Below are positions 55,255 to 64,000 of a stretch of 64,000 nucleotides of DNA, in pieces. The notes beneath the pieces were generated by a model, which had not been told where the DNA came from, searched no databases, and saw nothing but the letters and a program-made list of their open reading frames with translations. Position numbers and translations under genes: made by a program. The DNA comes from Ariolimax columbianus (taxonomy: Eukaryota > Mollusca > Gastropoda > Stylommatophora > Arionidae). Location: NCBI GenBank assembly GCA_036924085.1, contig JAVGWX010000002.1, positions 153,642,071 through 153,706,070 on the forward strand. The letters run 5' to 3'. Each line of letters opens with the position of its first letter. Within the stretch, counting starts at the first letter, position 1.

Positions 55255-56300
55255 TAGGCGTGTTGAGTGTGAGGCTGCTTGTATTGTGTTTGAGGCTACT
55301 CGTGTTGTGTTTCAGGCTACTCGTGTTGTGTTTGAGGCTACACGTGTTGTGTTTGAGGCTACGCTTGTTGTCTTTGAGGCTACGCATGTTGTATTTGAGG
55401 TTACTGAGTTTGTGTGTGTGGCTTCCCGTGTTGTGTTTGAGGCTACTTGTGTTGTGTTTGAGGCTACACGTGTTGTGTTTCAGGCTACGCTTGTTGTGTT
55501 TGAGGCTACGCGTGTTGTATTTGAGGCGACTGGGTTTGTATGTGTGGCTTCCCGTGTTGTGTTTGAGGCTACTCGTGTTGTGTTTCAGGCTACTCGTGTT
55601 GTGTTTGACGCTACGCGTGTTGTGTTTGACGCTATGTGTGTTGTGTTTGAGGCTACGCGTGTTGTATTTGAGGCTACTGGATTTGTGTGTGTGGCTTCTC
55701 GTGTTGTGTTTTATGCTACTCGTGTTGTGTTTGAGGCTACACATGTTGTGTTTCAGGCTACTCGTGTTGTGTTTCAGGCTACTCGTGTTGTGTTTCAGGC
55801 TACTCGTGTTGTGTTTCAGGCTACTCGTGTTGTGTTTCCGGCTACTCGTGTTGTGTTTCAGGCAACGCGTGCTGTGTTTTACGCTGTGCGTGTTGTGTTT
55901 GAGGCTACCGGAGTTGTGTGCATGGCTACTCTTGTTGTGTATGAGGCTACGCGTGTTGTATTTGAGGCTAGTGGGGTTGTGTGTGTGGCTTCTCGTGTTG
56001 TGTTTGAGTCTACTCGTGTTGTGTTTGACGCTACGCGTGTTGTGTTTGAGGCTACGCATGTTGTATTTGAGGCTACTGTGTTTGTGTGTGTGGCTTCCCG
56101 TGTTGTGTTTGAGGCTACTCGTCGTGTTGTATTTGAGGCTATGCGTGTTGTGTTTGAGGCTACTGGAGTTGTGTGTGTGGCTACTTGTGTTGTGTTTGAG
56201 AATACTCGTCTTGTGTTTGAGGCTAAGCGTGTTGTGTTCGAGACTACTGGAGCTGTGTGTATGGCTACTCCTGCTGTGTGCAAAACTAGGAATTGTTCTT
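55255..56300. repeat. 21-bp minisatellite with higher-order pattern
   Basis: About 50 units of 21 bp (GTTGTGTTTGAGGCTACTCG plus T) occur. Special units (TTTGTGTGTGTGGCTTCCCG) recur every five to seven units, giving a higher-order pattern. Frames of 284-355 codons are open on both strands because the unit is seven stop-free codons; none is a gene. Confidence 0.95.
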
Positions 56301-56389
56301 TGTAGGACATAATCTCACATATACATTGAACACGGATTAAGAATCCATAATCTGTACCATTTGCCAGCAGTTGAAAATGACTGGACACA

Positions 56390-56695
56390 TTAGTATCTGA
56401 CAGTAATGACCGTATACATTAGTATCTGCCAAAAATGACAGTACACATTAGTATCTACCAAGAATGAGAGTACACATTAGTATCTACCAAGAATGAGAGT
56501 ACACATTAGTATCTACCAAGAATGAGAGTACACATTAGTATCTGACAGTAATGAGAATACACATTATTATCCGCCAGAAATGACCGGATACATTAGTATC
56601 CGCCAGAAATGACCGTACACATTATTATCTGCCAGAAATGACCGTACACATTAGTATCTGCCAGAAATGACCGGATACATTAGCATTTGCCAGGA
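56390..56695. repeat. 29-bp minisatellite
   Basis: About ten units of 29 bp (AGTATCTACCAAGAATGAGA and GTACACATT) with a CCAGAAATGACCG variant to the right. Confidence 0.93.
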
Positions 56696-56699
56696 ATAA

Positions 56700-56955
56700 T
56701 GTGACATTGATTCTCCTTAATGATGCAATGCCCTATATGACTATGTGATGAACGTTATGAACCATTGATTCTCCTTAATGATGCACTGCCCTATATGACT
56801 ATGTGATGAACGTTATGAACCATTGATTCTCCTTAATGATGCAATGCCCTATATGACTATGTGATGCACGTTATGAACCATTGATTCTCCTTAATGATGC
56901 AATGCCCTATATGACTATGTGATAAACGTTATGAACCATTGATTCTCCTAAATGT
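56700..56955. repeat. 58-bp minisatellite abutting an RT
   Basis: Four units of exactly 58 bp start at 56705, 56763, 56821 and 56879 (CATTGATTCTCCTTAATG...), and a fifth start at 56937 runs into RT coding sequence (PLILLNVIDYVVEQATE). Confidence 0.92.
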
Positions 56956-57800
56956 CATCGATTATGTGGTGGAGCAGGCCACAGAGAGCATCACAATAGG
57001 AGCAAGAGACATAATTTCCGACATTAGAAGATTTGGGATACTCATGTGACGTTACACTATGTGTGCACTCACATCAACACATTCAGGAGACAATTGGAAA
57101 GATTAAGTGCTGCTAGTCAACAATTGGATTTCAACATTAGTATCAAGAGGCCAAAAATCATGACAATTTACACATTAGATCTGACACAATTTTAAATATG
57201 AAATAAATAACTAGCGAAGACTGACACATTACCATACCTCGGGAGTCAAAGACATCAAAAGGAACAGAGAAATAGTCTTTCCCAGCTTGAACAACATATG
57301 GCAGTCTGTCTTATCAGTTCCGCACAAACAGATACATAATAACATGCAAACGTTGCATACATTCTGTGATTTTGTATGAGGAGGAGTGTTGGACAGCAGC
57401 AGATGAACAAACGACACAATTGTCCTCTCTTACAGAACCTGTTTAAGAAAGATTCATATAATCTGTTATCCGAACACCGAATATCATCAACCGAAACCTT
57501 CTTGTCCAAATCAGACAAAAAGACTCCTACACCATCGTAATCAGTCCGCGCTAGAATTAGATCGGACATGTCCTATCAAGAGAACCTGACGCTTTAACTA
57601 GAAGCCCAATGATATGTTCCCCAGAGAGACGGCAAAAGAGAGACCGCCCTGAGACAACTTATCAAAGAACAGCAGAAGCCGAGACAGAAATCATGAATCA
57701 AAGCTCGGGCACTGTACAAATGATGGCTGCATATCGGGCGGAATGGAGTCAATTTATTGCTATCTTTAAATACGCCACCAGGTGAAATAGTAAGTAATCA
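56945..57800 (+). pseudogene. LINE RT, from motif B/C to C-terminus
   Basis: The plus strand has PLILLNVIDYVVEQATESIT (end of motif B region), IISDIRRFGIL (decayed FADD box), QLERLSAASQQLDFNISIKR and PKIMTIY (motif D). Later blocks are KDIKRNREIVFPSLNNIW, LYEEECWTAADEQTTQLSSL, VIRTPNI, IGHVLSREPDALTRSP, KRDRPETT, EAEIMNQSSGTVQMMAAYRA and EW..F. This is the longest ordered RT series in the window after 45690-46605. Catalytic residues of the FADD box are gone and several frameshifts are present. Confidence 0.82.
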
Positions 57801-58865
57801 CTTCGTCACTAACTGACCGATGATCTTAGAAGTGGATAGGGTTTGTAGCTACCCTTATAGACACCACAAGGCGTGAAAGTAACTAGCCACTTGGATACTC
57901 ACACTTCAACTAATCAATCAAGCAATCAATCAATCAATCCATACTTTCAGCTCCCCTGGGAGCGCATGTCTTCAACAAATGCAGACCAAGTCATCAAATG
58001 TTAACCTGCCCATATCTTTTGAAGTTTTCTTGGCTTTCAGTTTTTACAGTATGTTGTCGCCATCGCCACCCACAACCCTCCACTAGAGTGTCCCTTTTTG
58101 TTCCGGTTGTATAAGGTTCCAAGTGTTAGCGAAAACTTTGCTTTGTAATCAATTGGCTGCCTCGGAAATTCCCCATTTCCTTCTTCATCTTGTCCTGTCT
58201 TATCAGACAGACGTATGTCTTTTTTTGGACAAAAATTTAATTTAAATACAGGCTACAACGATAACCAATGTGACTCGCAAGGCGAATCCGAGTAGACAAT
58301 CTATGCACGATACTAGGTAAGCATTATGTTTAGCTGCAGTCTGTGCTTGTTGTATGTTAGAGTGTGCTGTGTATGCGTTTGCATGCGTGCTACAATTTTG
58401 TTTTGAATTGGGATATTTCTTTCTTTTCCCTAAATTCATAAAAGTATAATTTGATCAATAAGAATAGTATAGTAGAAGTAGTGTTAATGTTGAGCAAAAA
58501 ATTGTCCAGGCTGTAGTGGCACAGAATACTAAATGTTGATAAACACATAAACAAGCATCAATAACTTCGGAGTAGGCATTACCAAAAAAAACAAAAAAAC
58601 AACCGAAAATACAACGAAATAGTCTTCGTTTGGTGAGAGGACAGCGCAAAGGAGAATAAATAACAAATCTAGCCACAAAGGTGAAAACGAATTTTAAAAT
58701 GAACACAAATTATTTCTGATATTAATAGCAATTGAAGTACTGGCTTGAACCCCTAATTACGATCTTGGAATCGCACTGCTGTGTGAGGTACATCCCAAAA
58801 CTGAGATCTTCCTAACATTATTGGGATGACATGTGCTTCGCTGCCGATTCTCATTCAGTCCAACA
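57801..58865. other. Unassigned DNA
   Basis: An (AATC)n run lies at 57912-57945. A minus frame with MGRLTFDDLVCIC near 58000 is protein-like but unrecognised. No other feature is seen. Confidence 0.4.
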
Positions 58866-58898
58866 ATGAAGTTCACTATAGCAATATCATTGTCAGTG
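58866..58898 (+). other. Candidate signal-peptide first exon
   Basis: An ATG with A at -3 begins MKFTIAISLSV (11 codons) and is followed immediately by a consensus splice donor GTAAGT at 58899. An initiator-like TCATTCAGTCC lies about 15 bp upstream. The charged-then-hydrophobic start resembles the beginning of a secretory signal peptide split by an intron after codon 11. A possible in-phase acceptor (TTCTTTTTTAG, ending at 59532) leads into 46 open codons (59533-59670) and TGA at 59671. The second part resembles a repeat at 42240, which weakens the model. No TATA box is obvious. Confidence 0.25.
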
Positions 58899-58934
58899 GT
58901 AAGTAGTTTATTTTGTTTTAAATCGATGCTTCAA

Positions 58935-59480
58935 TAATAGGAGATTGAACAATCATTGTAGCTGATATCATTTGGGGCTCCAACGTGTGACTTCTGTTAT
59001 TGAACAATCATTGTAGCTGATATCATTTGGGGCTCCAACTTGTGACTTCTGTTATTGAACAATCATTGTAGCTGATATCATTTGGGGCTCCAACGTGTGA
59101 CTTCTGTTATTGAACAATCATTGTAGCTGATATCATTTGGGGCTCCAACTTGTGACTTCTGTTATTGAACAATCATTGTAGCTGATATCATTTGGGGCTC
59201 CAACTTGTGACTTCTGTTATTGAACAATCATTGTAGCTGATATCATTTGGGGCTCCAACTTGTGACTTCATTTATTGAACAATCATTGTAGCTGATATCA
59301 TTTGGGGCTCCAACTTGTGACTTCTGTTATTGAACAATCATTGTAGCTGATATCATTTGGGGCTCCAACTTGTGACTTCAGTTATTGGACATTCATTGTA
59401 GCTGATATCATTTGAGGCTCCAACTTGTGACTACTGTTATTGGACAATCATTGTAGCTGAAATGACACGGGTCTCGGACG
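58935..59480. repeat. 55-bp minisatellite
   Basis: About ten units of 55 bp (GTTATTGAACAATCATTGTA, GCTGATATCATTTGGGGCTC, CAACTTGTGACTTCT) are nearly identical except the last two. Confidence 0.95.
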
Positions 59481-59899
59481 TGTGACTTCAAGGGTTGGAG
59501 GTTGTGTCATTATATGATATCTTCTTTTTTAGCGTTCGGTATGGAAAGAAAGTTTTCTGACATCGAGTCGTCGTTTACAGCGTGGCTGTGATATCTGCTT
59601 CTTTATGATTGACACATCTAGTTTCAGCATTTCATTTTTGGGATTTCATTTGCCTTTTCTCTTGGTCTCTTGAATCCCTAATCTCTGAGCTAGGCTCCAT
59701 GTGTGATGGTTGCAGCTTGGAGGATAAATATGGTCTTGATCGGCTCTGATTGGTCGATCTTCACGCACGTGGACAGCTATGTATCGCTGGCTGCCGTCAG
59801 CTGATTAGCGGTGACTTCTGCCTCAGATCGGTTACATGACATAGAAAAGAGGCGTGTTCAAATGAAACCGGACCTAATTGCACCAAATAAACCTACTTA

Positions 59900-60160
59900 T
59901 GTTGCCCATGCTGACGTTACTTCAGGTGTAAACAGCATATACCAGCCGTTAAGTTAGCAAAATTTCATCATCCTCCGACTCATAGAAACCTCAGCAGATG
60001 TGAGTGAACGAAAGATCTTCCGAGACCAGGTCAGGCGTATATTTTTGCGTCAGAAGATACCATCGCCAAAATTGATGAAGCAATTCGGGTGGACCGTAGC
60101 CAGAGCTTTCGTTCGCTAGCACGCTGAGATTCGAATCATAGAAATAACTGAGATTCTGTC
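59900..60160 (+). pseudogene. Mariner-family relic, internally deleted
   Basis: The left part (ACGTTACTTCAGGTGTAAAC, GTTAGCAAAATTTCATCATC, CTCCGACTCATAGAAACCTC) matches the reverse complement of 27520-27640, the probable 5-prime flank of the mariner at 27 kb. It joins directly to 60014, where the plus strand reads DLPRPGQAYIFASEDTIAKI, then DEAIRVDRSQSFRSLAR-stop (TGA at 60125). That stretch is the mariner linker region after the first helix-turn-helix, with the second helix-turn-helix start. The first HTH has been deleted, and no catalytic domain remains. Confidence 0.75.
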
Positions 60161-60685
60161 ACCGGAAGCAGTCGTAGTTCGTACATTAGTTACGGTAAGC
60201 GGGATATATTGAAATCAATCAATGACCTTCTGTTAAATAAAATGTATACACACATGGATATGTATAGTTCTGGCAGCACACTAGAACAGAAGCAAGAGCA
60301 AAGCCTATGTTACAACTAAACAGCCTTCTTTAGGAACAACGAAAATACAAGAAAGAACGATCCCCATCAAGAACGTACAGATAATAGACAACATCAGAAA
60401 AATACAACCGCACAATAAAATAGTAAACACATTCTTAGCCTTATATAAATATGTCCATTGTTAGCCATTGTAAGCGAAAGTGTAACTAATGACCAGGAAA
60501 GTATGAACAATAGTAGAAGTAAAAGGCAGAATAAACTGTTAGAGACCAAACAATAAATGATGAAATGATGAGACGATTACATAAAATACATACAGAATAA
60601 GGCAAGGAGAGGAAAGATCAATGGCTGGAGGTAGGAGATGCAGAGGGCATGAGTCTACCTGAATTTCTAGGAGACGTTGATGCCG
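60161..60685. other. Unassigned AC-rich DNA
   Basis: No gene or repeat recognised. Confidence 0.5.
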
Positions 60686-60689
60686 TGGA

Positions 60690-60970
60690 GCTGACGTTAA
60701 TGTTGTGTGATGACGTTAACGTTGTGTAGCTGACGTTAATGTTGTGTGGATGACGTTAACGTTGGGAAGTTGACGTTAATGTTGTGTGGCTGACGTTAAT
60801 GTTGTGTGGATGACGTTAATGTTGTGTATCTGACGTTAATGTTGTGTGGCTGACGTTATTGTTGTGTAGTTGACGTTAATGTTGTGTGGCTGACGTTATT
60901 GTTGTGTGGCTGACGTTAATGTTGTGTGGTTGACGTTGATGTCTTGTGGCTGACGTTGATGTCTTGTGGT
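60690..60970. repeat. 20-bp minisatellite
   Basis: About 14 units of 20 bp (TGACGTTAATGTTGTGTGGC). Each carries a TGACGTTA core, so the array has regularly spaced CRE-like half sites, probably without meaning. Confidence 0.93.
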
Positions 60971-61404
60971 TGAAAGCAGCCCATTATGGAAGATCAATAT
61001 ATTCAACAGCTCGAAACTATATCAATCTGTAGTTCTACCATTTACCTTCTCTTGGGCAGTAACACTCCAATCGACGAGATAACATTACACAGACATCAGA
61101 AGCTCTAACCCAGAGGTGGACGCTAGCTAGGCAAATCAGGAGTGTGTATAGCCATTGAGCTACATAATCTATCATGATCGGTACTTTTCCATAATGGTTA
61201 ACTGCGGGATAATGTGTTTGATAGACACGAGATGTAATTAATTGCTATACCTAGAGTATGCCAAAGAAGGCGACTAACAACGAGGTGTAACTCCACTAGC
61301 TTAGAGGATAGTTCCATTCATTGAAATGGACAGAAGAGGAGAAGCACAGATAATAAATAACATGACAAATGGGGAATAGAAACACAAGGAGAAGTAGAAA
61401 CAGA

Positions 61405-61625
61405 CGAAGGAGAAGAAGAAGAAGAAGAAGAAGAAGAAGAAGAAGAAGAAGAAGAAGAAGAAGAAGATGAAGAAGAAGAAGAAGCTGAAGGAGAAGAAGA
61501 AGAAGAAGAAGAAGAAGAAGAAGAAGAAGGAGACGAATTAGAAGAAGAAGAAGAAGAGGAAGAGGAAGAAGAAGACGAAGAAGAAGAAGAAGAAGAAGAA
61601 AAATAAGAAGAAGAAGAAGAAGTAG
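61405..61625. repeat. GAA microsatellite
   Basis: (GAA)n with GAT, GCT and GGA interruptions. Minus-strand Leu/Ser/Phe frames are by-products. Confidence 0.97.
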
Positions 61626-61774
61626 GAGCAAAGGGAAGGAACAGGAAGAAGAAGAAAAACAGAAAAGCTAAGAGCACGAGAAAATATCAGGAAGAGGAAC
61701 AAGCAGAATACAACCATAAATGACAATCAGATTCGGTGCAATGACATGACATACAAGACCACAAAACTGAATAT

Positions 61775-62005
61775 GATGTCATGGCGCCAATGACAACCAG
61801 TCTGAATATGATGTCATGGATCCCATGACAACCAGACTGAATATCATGTCATAGCGCCCAGGACAATGAGTCCGAATATCATATCATGGCGCCTATGACA
61901 TATAGACTGAATATCATGTCATGGCGCCTATGACATCTAGACTGAATATCATGTCATGGCTCCCATGACAACCAGACTGAATATCATTTCATGGCGCCTA
62001 TCACA
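61775..62005. repeat. 35-bp minisatellite
   Basis: About seven units of 35 bp (TATCATGTCATGGCGCCTAT and GACATCTAGACTGAA) with CCCATGACAACCAG variants. The GGCGCC centre makes each unit partly palindromic (ATGTCATGGCGCC.ATGACA). Confidence 0.93.
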
Positions 62006-62454
62006 TCCAGACACAAGATCTAGGATCATTGTAATGTTGTCAAATGTAGATTACGCCCGAAGGCTTACGGTAGCGGGACGAGCTCTCGAAAACAAGGTTA
62101 TACAATCCCGCTATGTTCTCTCCTGTTACTAATCGCTTTCATAACTGTGCTATTATCCCAGGCTTTGCGTTATTACCAACATAATTATTAGTCGTATTAT
62201 CACACGGGGTGATAAACTGAAGGTAAAAGCTGATCATTTTCTGACACGTGTTTGTGTGCAATTGAAGAGGTAGTCCAAATGTATCATTGGTAAAATCAAA
62301 TTTACCACACACAAAAATCGATACAGAAATCTTCAAAAAGTCTAGCTTTTCCTGGATCGATCTAGTTCTGTAGCCAATAAATGTGATAAAGTTGCATAAG
62401 AAAGGATAGGTCAGTGATGTCCAAATATTGGATTCTGCCACAGACTTTTACTTA
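62006..62454. other. Unassigned DNA with one minus open frame
   Basis: A 100-codon minus frame (62139-62441) has no recognisable domain and no start context of note. Confidence 0.3.
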
Positions 62455-62735
62455 GTGACAAGGTTCTGACCTAGGTCTGGTGTCACTTGCATGGCGTGTA
62501 CCTGGAAATAGGCGCTTACAGCGCTGGACCAATGGGGTATAAGCGAACACTATGATCTACGTAGTATTGAGCATGCAGGGAAGTGTTGTTTTTGCACTAC
62601 ATCTAAGAGGATCCAGGTCCACCTACCTTTGTAACCTCACGATATAAGTAGAGACAGTGTAGCCCCTACCTGAGAACATTGGTCGGCCGTGATGGACTCA
62701 GATACAGACAACTTTAAAAAACAACAACCTTGTAC
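62455..62735 (+). repeat. SINE/MITE-like family A, diverged copy
   Basis: Ordered but diverged matches to family A occur: CCTGGAAATAGGCGCTTACA, CTACGTAGTATTGAGC, GGATCCAGGTCCACCTACCT, ACGATATAAG, and the AAAAAACAACAACC end. Confidence 0.5.
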
Positions 62736-63064
62736 GAACAGAACAGCACATATGTCACCTTTCAGTCATGTGGTAAATGTCGACTAAAGAGGGTTTTATT
62801 TGGTTCTGGCAACATCATCACCTAAACAAGGTTACTGTTGTAATCAATCATCTGAAAAGCACTGATGCATGCTTCCTGTAAATGGGCCGACTTCAATTAA
62901 CACATATGCTATACATTGGAGAGAAATGGCAAAGGGCTGCAACAATTTGGAAATATATTTCCTGTTAAAGGTCTAATTGGTGGACTATGCTTCAGATTGG
63001 ATTGGAAATGTGAATGATTGATTTGACTGGCCGAGTCCCCTAAAACACGACTATCTCACAGAGA

Positions 63065-63116
63065 GGTTTATTTGTCGCAAAGATGTCGACGTTTATTTGT
63101 CGCAAAGATGTCGACG
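63065..63116. repeat. 25-bp tandem duplication
   Basis: GTTTATTTGTCGCAAAGATG plus TCGAC occurs twice in direct succession. Confidence 0.92.
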
Positions 63117-63364
63117 TTGTACTCCGGTGTTCCTTTTCATTCTCTTTCCATTCAGCTGCCTGGTGTTTTTCAAGTGTTCACTGTATACTTCTATTGGTGA
63201 TTGTTGTTATTAATATACTAACAAATTAGCAAGCTTCTGAGTCATCTAAATTGGACACTTACCACGTTTCTGAACACGAAACTAACTCTGTTCATTGCCA
63301 GCTCTTCTCTAGCCCAAACATTACAGTCTATGTATGATCTAAGCTAACATGAAACTAACTCTGT

Positions 63365-63800
63365 TCATTAATAATAATAATGTTCGCTTAGACGTCTGAG
63401 GCCCGTTGCGTCAGTCGGACACAGCCATCATCTACAGCTGTGGTGTAGTTCCAGGCCTCGTCCAGTGTAGAGGAAGAGGTTGCTACTTACTGGAGCCATA
63501 CTGTTCGGGGACTGTCTCTTCTGCGATTTCAGCCGGTCGAGAAACGACTTGTGTAGTATCTTATGGGTAGCGGTTTCCTGGTCCAGTCGTACAACGTGAC
63601 CGAACAAAGCAACTCGACGCCGCTCAAGTCTTTTTGAGATTGGGTTAAAGATTGTTTCAGCAGAGACCTCCACGTTGCAGATGTAGTCGTGCCACTGGAA
63701 GCCCAGGATAAGCCGCTCGTTGCGCATGTAAAAGGCTTCCAATCTCTACATGTCATGTTTCAGCAATGTCCAGGTTTCAGAGTCGTAAAGTAGGACTGAG
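63365..63800 (-). pseudogene. LINE RT C-terminal remnant with (ATT)n tail
   Basis: The minus strand reads VLLYDSETWTLLKHDM, then RLEAFYMRNERLILGFQWHD, SAETIFNPISKRLERRRVAL and FGHVVRLDQETATHKILHKS. After frameshifts it ends with LDEAWNYTTAVDDGCVRLTQ, RASDV and TAA (63388-63390), followed by an ATT-repeat tail. It is a LINE family with YGSETW, RR..LFGHV.R and a short simple tail, and is one of the better-preserved remnants here. The 5-prime side is cut next to a family B SINE at 63805. Confidence 0.82.
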
Positions 63801-63804
63801 ACCA

Positions 63805-64000
63805 CACAGGACTGGTAAAAGTAAAGTATCCCATAACATTACTGCCGTAGGGGTGTGAGGTGTTAGCGATCTCACATTTCAAAGGCTCGGCTATATGAGG
63901 GCGGTAGCCATCTCCTCTCCCTCGCCGCTTTTACTTTCCGGACTGAACCGGTACCCATTTAAGGCTGGGTCGACGCGGGAGCCATTGCGGTCTGAAAAAA
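63805..64000 (-). repeat. SINE-like family B, copy at window end
   Basis: On the minus strand: TTTTTCAGACCGCAATGGC, CGACCCAGCCTTAAATGGGT, ACCGGTTCAGTCCGGAAAGT, CCGCCCTCATATAGCCGAGC, CACACCCCTACGGCAGTAAT and GGGATACTTTACTTTTAC. The tRNA-like head would lie beyond the window edge. It is the most complete body of the family. Confidence 0.8.

Noticed and set aside
55205..56388. Overlapping 284-355 codon frames on both strands
   Set aside because: They come from a 21-bp stop-free unit; simultaneous opening of several frames argues against coding.
60690..60970. An array of CREB-type TGACGTTA sites as a regulatory element
   Set aside because: The sites recur only because the 20-bp unit is repeated; no gene or promoter is adjacent.
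61296..61726. Poly-Leu and poly-Ser frames over the GAA tract
   Set aside because: Low-complexity translation of a microsatellite.
63245..63370. Repeated GAAACTAACTCTGTTCATT (63281 and 63349) as target-site duplication of the terminal LINE
   Set aside because: Both copies lie on the same (3-prime) side of the LINE, so they cannot be its two flanking duplications.

Overview
The window looks like a stretch of repeat-rich, gene-poor nuclear DNA from an animal, most likely a lophotrochozoan and probably a mollusc. That placement is an inference from the kinds of non-LTR retrotransposon (LINE) remnants, a mariner-family transposase, tRNA-related SINE-like repeats and very abundant microsatellites and minisatellites; no host gene fixes the species. 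I find no confidently complete host protein-coding gene. Almost all long open frames are by-products of tandem repeats whose unit lacks stop codons.

Layout. 0-5.3 kb: unique DNA, a 2.9-kb G-rich 48-bp minisatellite, a LINE RNase H C-terminal remnant carrying its own 46-bp tandem repeat, and a 16-bp repeat. 5.3-12.6 kb: a reverse transcriptase (RT) fragment, GATA and trinucleotide microsatellites, dispersed repeats, and a 36/34-bp minisatellite. 12.6-21.4 kb: a LINE RT whose coding sequence is opened by a 7.9-kb satellite of 32-bp units arranged in five macro-units, followed by a second RT remnant. 21.5-24.4 kb: an RT on the minus strand split by a 24-bp minisatellite, then another LINE 3-prime end with a 61-bp repeat. 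24.4-30 kb: low-complexity DNA, a rearranged mariner fragment, and an RNase H-encoding LINE tail inserted in a 32-bp minisatellite. 30-36.8 kb: a 34-bp minisatellite with higher-order duplications, a degenerate C/A-rich repeat interrupted by a SINE-like element, a fresh 361-bp duplication and a 12-bp repeat. 37-49.9 kb: unrecognised DNA, at least six LINE 3-prime remnants, and 42-, 81-, 51-, 46- and 28-bp arrays. 50-64 kb: jockey/CR1-like RT pieces, more SINE-like copies, 21-, 29-, 58-, 55-, 20- and 35-bp arrays, a second mariner relic, and a final LINE/SINE pair on the minus strand.

The main result is a recurring relationship between dead transposable elements and tandem repeats. In several independent places the tandem unit can be read as a short piece of the LINE or SINE in which it sits: the 24-bp unit encodes the RT octapeptide IRILSNVY inside an RT; the 51-bp unit encodes the adjoining RT stretch (LEHMGID...TRI) inside another RT; the 32-bp satellite derives from the RT C-terminal region; the 46-bp and 81-bp repeats derive from the C-terminal end of RNase H-bearing LINEs; the 61-bp repeat comes from a LINE 3-prime end; and the 37-bp repeat comes from inside a SINE-like element. 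Two of these (24 and 51 bp) start from the same RT microdomain. This suggests that decaying transposons seed new minisatellites here.

Two weak host-gene hints are recorded with low confidence: a possible signal-peptide first exon with a GTAAGT donor near 58.87 kb, and a possible terminal exon near 54.58 kb.
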